A stretch of DNA of 64,000 nucleotides from Apteryx mantelli (GCF_036417845.1 NC_089978.1:136022288-136086287); one strand, 5' to 3'. Counted from the stretch's first letter, positions 13,153-25,810 are shown. The notes: a model not told the origin generated them from the sequence alone. Program-made: numbers and translations.

Positions 13153-14201
13153 ATGGTCATGACACGCCACAGAGCACATTCCCCAGTGGTTGCTGGAGTC
13201 GCTGTGTTGGCTGTGTCAGAGGCTGGGACCCAGACAGACCCTCTGACAGCAGATGCAGCCCTACAGGTCTCAGGCTGCAGGGAGTGCTTGGGGCGTCTCC
13301 GGGAGGCCTGGGCTGACAGTCAGCTCTCCTGCAGGAGGTGTACTGCTGTTGATGGGTTGTGTCGTCAAGTAAGGGAGTTACGGGAGGAAGTCAGTAGGCT
13401 GCGTAGCATCCGAGAAGTTGAGCAAGAGATAGACAGGGTATTCTCAGAGACTGTACAGCTTCAGGAGTCTCAAGCCCCCAGAGCAGTGGAGTTGCTGGAA
13501 GGCTCTGTGCTGTGTGAAACGGTACATCACAACACTGTAGAAGGCAGCTGGAAGCTGGTCACTCCTCGTAGGCGGAGAAAGGCTCCTACTCCTCCCGAGG
13601 ACTTGCAATTGAAGAACAGGTTTAGTGCCCTCCAGGATGAGGAGGAGCTGGACATGGCTGCCAGGGAAGCAACTGGGACAACAGACCCTGTGCCTTGCAG
13701 GTGGTTGTTGTGGGTGACTCCCTGCTGCAGGGGATGGAGGCACCTATCTGGCAACCTGACCTCATGTCTAGAGAGGTTTGTGGCCTGCCAGGGGCTCGTG
13801 TGAGAGATGTCATGGAAAGACTGCCAAGGCTTGTCCACGCTTCGGACTATTACCCACTGCTGCTCTTCCATGTGGGCGCTAATGACACCAAGGGCAAACT
13901 GGAGACCATCAAGCAGGATTTCAGAGCTCTGGGGATGGTGGTCAAGGGTCTGGGAGCCCAGATCATTCAAGCCTCAATCCTGCCAGTGAGGGGGATGGAT
14001 GGGAGGAGGAGGAGATGGATTTTCCAAGTTAACAACTGGCTGTGCCACTGGTGTTGGCAACAGGGTTTTGGTTTCTATGATCATGGGACCCTGTCTGAAG
14101 ATCGACAACTGCTTGGAAGAGATGCGATCCACCTCACTAAGCGAGGCACGTGTGTTTTTGCCAGCGGGTTGGCCAACCTGGTAAGGAAGGCTTTAAACTA
14201 G
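13153..14201 (+). pseudogene. CR1 ORF1 with SGNH esterase domain (frameshifted)
   Basis: ORF1 of CR1 encodes an RNA-associated protein with an esterase-like domain that is thought to help retrotransposition. I start at the ATG at 13153 (MVMTRHRAHSPVV). Paired cysteines at residues 42/45 and 60/63 plus C70 suggest a zinc-binding module, followed by a charged heptad region (about residues 66-97) predicted as coiled coil. After one frameshift near 13697 the SGNH hydrolase fold follows. Its catalytic blocks are VVVVGDSLLQG (serine), VGANDTKGK (asparagine block) and DAIHLTKRG (Asp-His block). The stop TAG is at 14199-14201. Apart from the single frameshift every catalytic block is preserved, which suggests modest age. 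Confidence 0.85.
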
Positions 14202-14206
14202 GAAAG

Positions 14207-15578
14207 ATGGGGGAAGGGGAGAGTTATAGTGCCAGGGTAGTTGGCAAAACATGGCTCAAGTCGGGATGCCTCCAGCGGGTGCGTGCAGCTGGGGAAGTGC
14301 GCATGGGACGTAGCTATGGAGGATGCTCTTGTATCCCTCCTGGGAAACCTGCATGCTCGATCACCTCTCTGAAATGCCTGTACACCAATGCACGCAGCAT
14401 GGGGAATAAACGGGAAGAATTAGAGTTCTGTGTGCAGTCACAGGGCCATGATCTCATTGCAGTTACAGAGACATGGTGGGATAGCTCGCATGACTGGAAT
14501 GCTGTCATGGATGGCTATGTGCTTTTTAGGAAAGACAGGTCAGGAAGGCGAGGTGGTAGAGTTGCTCTTTATGTGAGAGAGCACTTGGAATGTATCGAGC
14601 TCTGCCTAGGGGTGGCTGAAGAGCGAGTCGAGAGCTTATGGGAAGGATTAAAGGGCAGGCTAGCATGGGTGACACTGTTGTGGGTGTTTACTACAGGCCA
14701 CCTGATCAGGAAGAGGAAGTCGATGAGGCCTTCTACAGACAGCTGGAAGTAGCCTCACGATCACGGGCGCTGGTTCTCATGGGGGACTTCAACCAGCCTG
14801 ATAGCTGCTGGAGAGACAACACAGCTAGGTACAAACAGTCCAGGAGGTTCCTGCAGAGCATTGGTGACAACTTCTTGACACAGGTGGTGGAGGAGCCAAC
14901 AAGGAGAGGTGTGCTGCTGGACCTTGTAGTAACAAACAAAGAAGGACTGGTTGGAGATGTGAAGGCTGGGGGCAGCCTTGGCTGCAGTGACCATGAGATG
15001 GTGGAGTTCAGGATCATGCGAGGAGGAAGCAGGTCACTAAGTAGGATTGCAACCCTGGACTTCAGCAGAGCAAACTTTGGCCTCTTCAGGGACCTACTTG
15101 GAGGAATCCCATGGGTTAGGGCCCTAGAAGGAGCGGGGGGTGCCCAAGAGAGCTGGTTAATATTCAAGCATCACTTCCTGCAAGCTCAAGATCGGAGCAT
15201 CCCTATGAGTAAGAAGTCGAGAAAAGGGGGCATGGGAGACATGCATGGATGAGGAAGGAGCTCCTGGCAAAACTCAAACGGAAGAAGGAAGTATACAGAA
15301 TGTGGAAAGGGGGACAGGCCACTTGGGAGGACTATAGGAACGTTGTCAGAGTATGCAGGGATGCGACAAGAAAGGCTAAGGCCCATTTGGAATTAGATTT
15401 GGCAAGGGATGTCAAGGACAACAGGAAGGGCTTCTTCAAATACATCAGTAGCAAAAGGAAGACTAGAGAAAATGTGGGCCTGCTGCTGAATGGGGTGGGT
15501 GCCCTGGTGACGAATGATGCAGAGAAGGCAGAGTTACTTAATGCCTTCTTTGCTTCAGTCTTTACTGCTCAGGCCAGC
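14207..15578 (+). pseudogene. CR1 ORF2, endonuclease part (frameshifted, truncated)
   Basis: ORF2 starts with the ATG at 14207, five bases after the ORF1 stop. The APE-type endonuclease that nicks target DNA is readable in order: CLYTNARSMGNKREEL, VTETWWDSSHDW, then after a frameshift near 14640 GDTVVGVYYRPPDQEEE, LVLMGDFNQPDSCW and LGCSDHEMVEFR. These carry the metal-binding and catalytic Asn, Glu, Tyr, Asp-Asn and Ser-Asp-His residues of the family. A second frameshift near 15240 moves to the linker ([20 protein letters not shown], later [17 protein letters not shown]). The frame then leaves CR1 homology near 15578, before the reverse transcriptase. The protein cannot be made as one piece. 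Confidence 0.85.
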
Positions 15579-15580
15579 CC

Positions 15581-18500
15581 TCACCTGAAATTCAAAGATT
15601 TTCACAGGTACAAAAAGCTGGACACTCAACACAGCAGGCTGTGGAATACTGAGATGACTGAGTAGCCAAACTTCCTTTTCAAAGGCACCCATGTCACTTA
15701 CAAATCTATAACCCATAAAAAGTCTGCCAGAATCTTAAAACTGAAACACAGGTATGACTAGCAATGTTTCTTCCCTTTCATGGGAAGTGTGCTGATAAGC
15801 CACCTGTTTATACATGACCTCTCACTTTCATCCCTTTTTCCCTCTGTTTTCCCACACCTGTTTCTCCCTACAGCACCTCGATCCCTCCCTTTCCTGCCTG
15901 CCTTTCTTCCCCTAAATATCCCACAATAAGTCTTACGCAACCCCAGAGTGCTCTTCCAAGCATCCTGTAATGAGTCCCATACCCCTCTAGGCAGTAACAC
16001 CCCACCCCCCACCCCCAGTCTGTCAGGTGATTGAGGGAAACCCCCTCCCTGTTGACTCATCTGGTGATTCTCACACCCAGACAATCCAGAGGATTGATTC
16101 CTCTCCTGCTATAGCCCTGGGAAGAGTCAGACCAAGGTGCTCTGTTTGCTCTCATTAGGTTAATGGGATTCCCCTGCCTGCCATTGGTACTCTGCACTCC
16201 TTTGTGCTTATGGAGATGTGTCTTTAACCATATAACCTAACACCTAGAACACTGAAAAAATGAGAAGACAGAGAGGGTCCATTTTGAAGGTCTTCAGCTA
16301 TAAAAAATGCTGTTTGCAAGTGGCAGGAGAACTAGCCCACATGCTCTCTTCTGAGTTGCTCTATAAGAAGTACTGTGTGCAATATGCTACATTAAGAAGG
16401 CTGTGGCCAGGCTGTTTGACTTCCTTGTCCTGGCTGCAGCATCCTGGGCCAGAGGCAATTCCCTGTAGAGTGAGGGGGGATTGTTCATTCCTTATGAGCG
16501 ACTGAGGATGCTCAGCAAGTACTGCTTCAAGGGCCAAAGCAGGGCAGGCAGGGAGGGAGAGAAACACAGGAATGGGGGAGCTGGGAGCATCAGGGTGGAC
16601 TGGGAGATGCCTGAGAGATACAAGATTCCTGCAAGCAACAGGGAGGGGTTAGAGGAGATTTGATTTGAGGTCCTTTGTTTAACCCTTCCCTCAAGATCCA
16701 GTTCTTCTCTAGTTACCGAGTTACCTTGCTCTCCAGTTTAACAGCCTGCCTTGTAGTAAAACCCACCAAGGATAACCTTTGGGGTGGTCTCTTTAGGTTG
16801 GGAGGGGAGAAGGTTTGATTTCAAGGCTCTGGCCAGCTCACACTCCCATCGCATTGTTGCCACAAGTAGGTGCAAGACATTCCACGTGCCTGCAGTGGAC
16901 GAAACAAGACATCACCAGATCATTGTGCAGAGGTGAAGATCCATGCTCGAGTCTTAGAAATCCACCTTTCTTGCTATTACACAGACACTAATTCAGTGAC
17001 AGAAATGTAGCTGCAATGGAGATGCAATTGTCTAGGGTCTGTGTGACCTTCCAGGATATTAAGTCCCATTCTGTCCTCCTTCAACCTGCTACATTGTGCC
17101 TATAGCACATTTTTACACAGTCTTTGAAGTATCCTGGCCTTACCCTTGCCCTACAATTAGTGAACCTACTGCTGAAAGACTCACCATCTGCTAAACTTTA
17201 GAGCTTCTCCGCTCCCATTTTATGTTGACATCACTCACACTAGCAATTTTTTTTTTTTCAATCAGCTCCGTTTTGGAGTATATAAGTGAAAGAAAAATGT
17301 AATTTGCTAGAAATTTAACCAAGAAGTTACTACTGAAACCATGTCAAAGCTTGCAAGGAAGACCAAGGTTATGAACTATCAAACAAGTCTAAATAACAAG
17401 GTCCGAACTATAGCATTTCTTCTGAACTCCTCAGGACTACCAACAGAGTTAACTTACGGGCTTTCCCTATGGGTCATAATGTCATACTGTGTTTGGCTGA
17501 CACATTGCTTTCCTGGCATAAGAGCTTGCCTTGGGACTTGCAATTCCAATTGCTCTAACAAGAATTTTCCACATTATTGTGCTTTGATATTTACGCATAA
17601 TTCCAAAGAATTGTTAATGTGTTCTTGAAGAATCTGCACTTATTTGGTCTGTACATTAGACTGTGTGGAAAAAATCTCCCCCAGGCCCTGCTTGAAACTG
17701 AGAGTTTTCTGGCCATGACGTTAAAAAAAGACACTGATTATTTTGAACAAAACTTCCTGGGGGGGGGGCAGTGGGAAGAGCTTTTAATTATATTCACATT
17801 GTAAATTTTCCTTCAGTTGTTTTCTTTACTTTCTGAATTAAAACTGTGAAGTTCATAGTATTTTACTATGTCCCTTTGGTCTTACTGTTACCAGACAGTC
17901 CTAGGTTTTGATTTTCCACAAAGACCATGCCCCAGGGGTCTCACAGGAGGTATAAGCCCTCCAAACTTTGTAAAGCTGTGGCTTCTTTGAGTTGCACATA
18001 TTCAGAAGACCTGTTCTATACCCTGTGTTTCTAATAGCTAGTTTTTCTACTAATAGGAATGTAACTATTAAGTCTACCCTCCTTTTTTTATACTTCAGCC
18101 CTCATTCATCGTCAGAAAGACAAGAAGGGCTATGACTGACATCCCAGGATAGAAATGATGGCAAGACTGAGCAACGTTAGCATCCAGCTGTGATTTTAGA
18201 GTTGTCATCAAAGAGGTACTTCTTTAGTTAGAAAATTCCAGCAGCTTCTGCAAGCCAACATTAAGAATTTCTGAAATTAGGCTGAACAGTATGGTGAGAA
18301 CTGAGAACTACAAAAGTCCCGGTGATTTCTGAAGCAGTGTGACTAGTGTCAGTGATGAAGAATCTAAGCCTGTTTCTCTCTTTTACACTGTTATTGGTAT
18401 GAATGCTACCTGGTTTTGCCTTCCTCTTGTTTCACTCTGCATTGTGATGAAGCTGTTTATTACAGCCAGGTTTTATGTAAAACATTAAAATGTAGCTAAA

Positions 18501-19240
18501 TGTGTTATAGAATCATGCCTTTAAGCCTGGCACTAGTATTAAAACATGAGTTAGAATACCAGACACAAAAAGCTGAATGAATTAATATCTTGTTTTATCT
18601 GACATTACTAGCTTTTGAGTGTCGAACCTCTGAAAGAAAGGACTTCTGTGTTGAAAAGCTTGCTGGATTTTATCTTGCAATGCTAGATGAGCAGCGAAGA
18701 ATTTGTCTAAGCATAAAACCATGTTTTCCTTTCCCTGTCTTTAAACTCTCTGTTCTTGAAAACTCTTGCACTTGAAGACCCTCTAGTCTCAGAATACTGA
18801 ATTTCACTATGTAGCATGATAAACCATTGGAAATTCAGCCTCAAAATGCCCAAGTGATATTTTCCCCTGTATTTCCAGTGTAGTTAAACTGAGCTGCTAC
18901 TCTGACTTTAGAGTAAGATACTGAGCTTGGTTTTCTTGCTCTTCTATTTCATACTGAAGGAACAGCAAATAAGTGTTTTATAATACTACTTTTCATAATA
19001 TTCTTAAATTAAAAGGAGAGCTTGCAAAAAGACCGGGAACTTAAAAGGAAATGAAACTCTCTTGCTTATTGTTAGCGCTGCTTCACTGTAGAAATACTGT
19101 TCACTAGTGTCAGAGAAATACTGTTTATTGCTACACTGTACTTCGGGGATTATGAGGGGGAAATGATTTGCTGACTTTCCTCACTATTAATGTCAATTTT
19201 CTTTTTGTCAGTTACCTCTTTCCAGATCAGACACTTTGTA
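15581..19240. other. Intergenic, no gene seen
   Basis: Unique-looking DNA after the CR1 break point. It contains a pyrimidine-rich stretch at 15820-16020, the segment at 15950-16110 that shares short matches with 11090-11200, and A/T homopolymer runs. No open frame shows a domain. Confidence 0.5.
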
Positions 19241-20120
19241 TGACTGAATCAAACCAGAGTGATGGAGTTCTTGGCTGGATTTCCCCGGTTTCTGGAACTG
19301 CAGATCCCATTATTTGCCTTGATTTCCTTGACGTCCCTGCTCATCCTTACTGGAAATATCCTACAAATGAGAATAGTCAGGCTTCATCGTAACCTTCACT
19401 TCCCCTTCCCCTTCCTTCCCATTCTGTCTTTTTCAGAAACCCGTTTTAGATTTGTTGTCATCCCAAAGATGCTGGTAAATGTAATAGCAGAAGAAAAGCC
19501 CATTTCCTTCACAGGATGGGCTGTTCAGATGTTTTTCTTCATTGACTTTGGAGACACAAACTGCTTCTAACAGCAATGGGGTATGACCGATGTGTGGCTA
19601 TGTGTAAACCTTTACAATGCCATGTCTTCATGAAACACAGAGTCTGCAGTCAGCTGGTGGTTTTTGCAGCAGTGACTGGCTTTACCCTGTCCCAGGTAGA
19701 TGCCTATTTTATATTCACGTTGTCCTTCTGCAGAGAAAAGAATACTAATTGCTTCTTTTCTGACATGATGCCTGTCATTCAGGTGGCCTGCAGACACAAG
19801 AATAGAATAGAAATAGTCATTTTTGTTTTTTGCATTGTGCTTGTGTTTGGCTCCTTCTTCTCTCTTATGTTTTAATCTTCACCACCATTCTAAAGATCCC
19901 CTCTGCAGAGGGGAAACAAAAAGCCTTTTCCACCTGTGTGATTGTTGTGCACTTTGGGTGCGCCTCCATCATCTATTTAAGGCCCAAGTCTGCTTATTCC
20001 CTAGATAAGGACACTTTGATTTCTGTCACTTACACGGTGGTGACTTCCTTGCAGAACCTTGTGGTTTGTAGCCTGAGGAACAAGGATGAGTAACTGGCCC
20101 TTAGGAAAGAAAAACATGTG
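19241..20120 (+). pseudogene. Olfactory receptor pseudogene (class II, family 10-like)
   Basis: Odorant-sensing seven-transmembrane receptors are single-exon genes of about 310 codons; this relic covers nearly that length. It begins MTESNQSD with a glycosylation-type NxS. After a frameshift it reads FPRFLELQIPLFALISLTSL and TGNIL (TM1), SILSFSET-like and FVVIPKMLVNV (TM2), AVQMFFFIDFG (TM3), MGYDRCVAMCKPL (the family MAYDRYVAIC motif), SQVDAYFIFTLSFC, GKQKAFSTC (TM6) and YTVVTSLQNLVVCSLRNKD (TM7). It is broken by frameshifts near 19250, 19568 and 19862, a small deletion after KAFSTC, a damaged LHTPMY motif and a TAA at 20091. TM2/TM3 wording is closest to family 10; that assignment is from recall, not alignment. 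Confidence 0.93.
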
Positions 20121-20655
20121 CATGAATGATGTGAAGGGAGCTTGCCAAAGTTCTGATGTGAATGAACTCTCCCCTTAGGAAGATGTCTTTTTCATCCTTT
20201 GGTGCTGAAAAAGCAGGTGTACAATTTAATTCAGAATAATGCCAGATGCCAAACTTCATGTGCTGAAAGGCTTGGTCCTTATTTAATTGAAAAGTCTTAC
20301 TGTCTGCTCTCCCATTCCTGTGGTTATGTGTAACAGGAGAAATTAATTACTGAAAGCTGACTTGCAGACACCACTCACTGCCAACGGCATTGCTTACTGT
20401 TTTCAGTTGGTCTGGTCACTCGGAGCAGCAGCAACCTTTTGTAAAGTCAGTTCTGTAGGCTGGTGCACCATTTCATTACGGATGGGAGGGAAATGGTGAG
20501 GAAGCTGAATGGATCCTCACGATGTGCTGAAGAGTGCGCCACAGATTAGCATGGTGCCTAAAATATTTGGATATCAGGGGCTGAAAAAGAGCTGCATGGC
20601 TTTTATTATCCACATGCTTTCTTTCAGTGCAGAGCCAGATGCAATTCCTCAATGC
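20121..20655. other. Intergenic, no gene seen
   Basis: Downstream flank of the olfactory receptor relic. No feature recognised. Confidence 0.5.
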
Positions 20656-20770
20656 ACAGAATCATAGAACAAGTCAGGCTGGAAGGGGCTCCTGAGGGTC
20701 ATCTGGTCCAGCCTCCCACCCCCTATCCCACCCCCCACTTCAGAGCAGGATACACCCTGACGCATGCTCC
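20656..20770 (-). mobile_element. CR1 LINE 3' fragment, antisense
   Basis: Starts CACAGAATCATAGAA, followed by a diverged form of the CR1 3' UTR (GGCTGGAAGGGGCTCCTGAG, CATCTGGTCCAGCCTCCCAC). It is a short, old and strongly 5'-truncated copy on the minus strand. Confidence 0.85.
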
Positions 20771-23700
20771 TTTGCACATCTGCATCATTCTTGCCAGGCT
20801 GTGAAATCACCAGTGCTGTTGCAAAGAACATTATTTGGTTCCTCGTTTCACACCACCCTGTAGAGGGAAGAATAGTCTTGTCCTTACGTCCTAGGTGGAC
20901 TCAGAATCCTTCAATGAAGTACCAGTACCAATGAAGTGACTCTTCTCTCCTTGACTGCTTGATGTGAGATTCAGCAATGCCTTGTTCATCTGGAGTGTAC
21001 CAATGCTCTGAATGCAGGGAGATAGACTGGCTCTGTTACACCCTTCCTCTTCATATCTGTAGATTGTTTAGAGGATATGGGTACTGGGCATACAGTCAAT
21101 GAAACTGAAACATTGCAAGAGAAAAGGACAACAGTGACATTGTTTTGCTTTCACTATTGTGACTTGAGCCTGTTGTCTTGGTGGGAGAGGAACAGAGCTG
21201 TTGTTAAGTCCAGCTAAGGACAGAATCACTCTCTGATTCCCCTGCGGCAGAAGGCATCTCTCCTAGTTGCATCACCCAGAGTATGCAGGAAGGTTAGCAG
21301 CAGTGAGGCTTAAGTTATGGGCATATGCTGTGACAATACATCCCTGTCCCGGGTCTGGGACACCTTTCTCTTTGATTCTTCTCAGTCTCGCCTGAGTGAG
21401 GTTTCCACAGTGTTACCCCTTCACCCTTCCTCACTCAGAGGTAGAGTCTGTCTTACTAGGTTTGGCTCAGGCCTGGCTGGTTCCATCGCCAGCAAAGTTT
21501 CTTTTCAAGGGCTACAATGATGGAGAATGTCTTTTTCAGAACCTGGTGCTGTTTAAGGTCAGTAGAACAAGAAGCAAGAAGCTTTCAGTAACAACAAGAA
21601 GCTTTTTAACACAGAAAAAAAATCATCCTACCTAATGGTTGGACTGGTTGCACACCCATGCTAGGGCTTAAGGGAAGGGTCTATATCTCCAGCATGCTGA
21701 CCCAATTTCTTGCTCCCTTCAACTCAGGGACTGGGGCTTTCTCTACTCATGCCAAAAGTTTGCTTCCATCTCCCTCCCTCAAGGCCCTCCACCCTTGTCA
21801 GATTCAGCTTGATTAGAAGCAAGCACCAAATCCCTTGGTGCCTGTGTAAGTACCTCTTTCCCACTGGAAAATGGTGCTATTTACATCTCATGTTCTCCCT
21901 TCCTGCACACACGCAAAGCAAGTCTTGTCAAAATCACCTTCTCTCTAACCACATAGCAAACCACATTATAATAACCTCTCACTGAGGGCATGCACTCAAG
22001 TGTCTTCCTTCCCAGACCTTTCTTCAAATCACAAGGCATTACTACCATCATGGGCCAAAACTGCAGCAGCTTCATCTTTCACAGTTCAGCAAAGGCCAGG
22101 TCCACCAAGGCATCTAAGCACCTGAACTGCAGTGAATATTTGATATGCTGTACAATGAGGTGCTTAGAAAAACGTCTCTTCTTCTCTGTCTGCACTTCCC
22201 TTCAGTCTTTGGCTGTTTTATCAGTAGTGATCTCTGTTAGTTTGTCATGTTCCTTAAGACATAATCTCTGGAGTTTGGTGAAGCAGTTGGCAGTGGGTAT
22301 CTGACAGGAAATTAGATTCACTTCAGCCCTGAAATGGCAAGGGAAGCACAGTGCAAGAGCATAATAACTACAAACAGAAGGGAGGTGGGGATGAAAACGG
22401 CTCTCTTCCAGAGAGCAGCTGTACAGTATGAAGCAGATGGAAGAATGTAGAAAGAAATGGCTGAAAAGGCAAACTGAAGAATGAGCTAAGTAAATGGTGA
22501 AATCCCAACTTTTGTCTTAAAGCCATCAGGCTACAAATGCTATGGAAGTGGTTAATGTGACTGACCTCACCTAAAGGCAATACACTGCCAGGGTTTGAAT
22601 TGAATGAGTGGGTCATGTGGCCCTACGCAACACTTTAGGGTAATGGAGCCTGAGAGCCTTGAATCTGCGTGCCCAAATGGCAGAGAAGAGGTCCCAGCAC
22701 TGTTGGGAGGTGAGCCACATGAGGCATCGTTAAAGGAATCAGTGTTTAAATGACAACAAGTCTGATGGGGCTTCTGGAAATTGCACTAGTGATCCTGAGG
22801 CTGAACTCCCCAGGGCTGTTGAGCTGTGACAGGTAGACCATAGTGGGGCTTGTTAAAACTTTTTGTTCCAGAAAGCATTTAAATGTCTGCTGGAGACCAT
22901 GTTAAGGGATAGCTGTGTAGAGTGTCCAAGTACCACTTCATAAAGCCCCTAGGGCTGTGAGCAAAATTAATGCAACAATACACAGTTCCTCCCCCAAAAC
23001 CAAGACAAGTGATGATTTCTGCTTCTCTCTCTTCCTTGACCATGTGCAACCAGCATTACCAGTTCTCCCCTTATGCCACAGCCTGAGGGTCTCTCTACAC
23101 TGCTGCTGCAAGCGTGGATGCAGGGAATGTAGGCATGGCTCAGCGAAGGCTCAGCTCCAAAGCTGTGTACTCAAATCTGTGCTTGTATCCAAGAAAGTAG
23201 AGGGGGTGAATTCCCAGCACTCTGAAAGCCTGGCTGGCTTCACTGAAATATGCAAAAAGGGATCTAGGTGGCTGACCCAAGCCTTCCAACTTTGATAATT
23301 TGGTTGTAGATGGCTTCTGGGTTTTGAGCCCTCCCATTTGTCCCCAGAGTCCAAGCATGTCATTCATGAGCCACACACTAACAAAACTGCGCCATATGAA
23401 CCCATGCAGCCAGTTTCATGGAGAAGGGTATGAAACCAAAATCTGTTTCTTATTCAGTAAAGAGGTAACAGGCAGGTTGGTACATTGTTGTTAAGCCTGG
23501 TCAGTTTAAAGGTATTCTTACAGCTCCCACCTCCGTGCTGTCTTGGTGAACTCCCAATGGCTTTGATTCCAGCAAAACAGTTCCTGCTTCCAGGGGAAAC
23601 ACACCTTTTCACTTGCTTTGCTCAATCTCATGTTGTCCATACGTATAAGCCCTCTTCTGTTTCCAGACACACACAAATACGTAAACACTTCTATTTTAAT

Positions 23701-25339
23701 GGCAGCTTGTCAAGGATAAAAGCTCAGCACAAACTTGTGTCATGCTGGTCCAGAAACTTTCTTACTGCAGTTAGGATCAATAAACTGTGATCAGCTTCAC
23801 TGCAAAATTGCACCATTCAGAGGAGCCAGCCTACAGCTTCCCTCCATTTCTAATGTGTGCATTTCACTAGGGGCAAGGGTAACCCTTTATTCCCTTCTGT
23901 TTTCTCTTGAGACAGTCTCCCTTCTTGTCACGTCATGTAAAATGAGGACAAACTTAATGGGAAGGTCATTAGTAGAGGAATTGTAAGTAAGGCATAAAGA
24001 AGAGTTTCCTGATTACACAGCATAGACAAAGAAAAACCTTAGAAACAAAAGACAGAACTTAGAACTTACTAGACATAGGTTCTTTGTATGTAGCCTTTAC
24101 TGTAAGGAAAAGATATATGGTATTTTTCCTGCTATTGATCACCAAGGGTCAGTTGAACTAACTCCTTGTTATAAAGTAATAATATTCTGAAATGGACCTT
24201 TTAAGAAACTTTTCAGCCATCTCTCAGCTGTTGACTGCCGAGGCTCATTTCAGCTGATTTCTCTGAAAGTTGGAGGGATGCAAATGAAGTTTCAGAACAA
24301 AGTCTGGACTACCCTTTTCCCTTTCTCCTTAGCATTTATTTGAAACACTGAAGCGTAGGCTGTGAAAGGTTGGGAGCCCACTGACAAATTGCTGGTGGGC
24401 ATTTTCTGCAGTCACAGGAGCCAGGTCCCTGTGCTCGTCTGCTATGCTGATGTCTCACACAAATTACTTGAATTGACATTGGTAAGCAGTCATTTTAAAG
24501 GTATGGCAACTAGGAAAATACGTATTTCCTTCAGAGAGGCAGTGATCTCCGCTGTGGGGTGGAGAACTTGGATATGTGTCCTTACTCTAAAGTAAGGAGA
24601 ATGGATTTAATCAGACCCACACTATGGCTGGGAAAGATTGTGGGTCTTCTTTTAATGGCATGTGCCAATGCTCCTGTGCTCTTCAAGTTTCTCAGCATGC
24701 CTTCAGCCTGACCCTTCATTCCCCCTCATGTTACTTACGGTTCCTTACTTACCTTACAGACCTTATTTACATGAGGTCTGGCTTTGATCTGTTGCCCTGA
24801 TCCTGGCCATTTTAGGTTCTGTGAAACAAGAAAACCCCCAAACACGTGAGCGTCCCCCGATTCCATGGTTTTGCTCATGCTCAGAGTTCAGAGCAGCAAT
24901 GCCATGTGGTTCACAATGGTGAGTCAAACCCAGGCTTCCTTGGTCCCCACCTCCTCTGGTGTGAGGACAGAATATCAGACTCTGGGCCAACAGCACAGTG
25001 ACAATCAAGGACCATGATGTTGAGAATTGGATGCAGGCCACAAACCACAGTTGACAGAAACTTGCTCTGAGCTTTCTGGAGCATTTCCTGAAATGCAGGA
25101 AATGGTCCCGTTACACCGGCCTGAGGGAGAAGGAACGGAGGGACTGATGCACACTCTTGCTTGGTCTTCTTGCTTCAGAGTCTCCTTCAGACACAGGCAG
25201 TTTGCTTCTCAAAAGGCTCTTGAGCCCCTGGTCTGAGCTGATTCTTCCCCAAGGTGCTACTACTCACACTCTCCTTGCATTCTCCTTTTTGGAACACTCA
25301 GTGCTAGGGTACTAATACGTCTTAAAAGCATATGCCTTA
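20771..25339. other. Intergenic, no gene seen
   Basis: About 4.6 kb without a recognisable gene or repeat. Open frames up to about 110 codons have no domain, and no paired splice sites around a coding block were noticed. Confidence 0.5.
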
Positions 25340-25810
25340 AAGGACCTGACAAGCCTCACCTGGGGCCTCACACCACCCCCTGCCCATGGGCCCAGGAGCC
25401 CCATTTCAGCACCACCCAAGGCCTTCAGCCCCTGCCTGAGCTACGCCGTAGGAGTGCTGGTCTCCATCTCAGCTACATCCATGCCTGTGCCTGGCCAATG
25501 GCCCAGCTAATCTGGACCCCGACCCGCGGACTGTCTTTCCTGACAGATGGCCCTGTCTCATCACCATGGACCTGACCAGCAACCACTGGGCCGTGCCTGA
25601 CCCTGGTTACCCTCACTGGAACAAACATGACAGATCTGCTCACTTTATTCCAGTATTGCGGGACTGAGCCCTGCTGGCTGTGTGTGCTATCACACTCAGC
25701 CCTTAGGGAGTAGCCAGCCCTTGCTGCTCCCAGACCCCCACAGGGTAATGGCTGCCAGGGGCTGCCTGTAGAAATCCCCTTGTTGCATCAACATAACCTG
25801 AGAACAGTGC
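25340..25810. other. GC-rich, C-skewed block of unknown nature
   Basis: About 470 bp clearly richer in C and G than its flanks, with CpG-containing stretches such as ACCCCGACCCGCGGACTG. No long open frame is present on either strand. It could be a non-autonomous repeat or LTR piece, or a decayed CpG island; no terminal repeats were recognised. Confidence 0.35.

Larger units (their letters stand above)
12740..15580 (+). mobile_element. CR1 LINE, 5' half, reverse transcriptase lost
   Basis: GC-rich plus-strand block holding the CR1 5' region in order: 5' UTR with promoter-like elements, ORF1, ORF2 endonuclease and the start of the linker to the reverse transcriptase. Similarity stops near 15578, just after the linker segment [13 protein letters not shown], so the reverse transcriptase and 3' UTR are missing. 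Target-primed insertion normally keeps the 3' end and loses the 5' end, so this copy has the reverse arrangement and must have lost its 3' half by later deletion or rearrangement. The exact left end is uncertain; CAGCAGTTTGC motifs occur at about 12719 and again at 13061. Three frameshifts show that it is dead. Confidence 0.85.

Noticed and set aside
13120..13803. 227-codon frame as a host protein
   Set aside because: It is CR1 ORF1 read until its frameshift; the first codon is TTG and the real ATG is at 13153.
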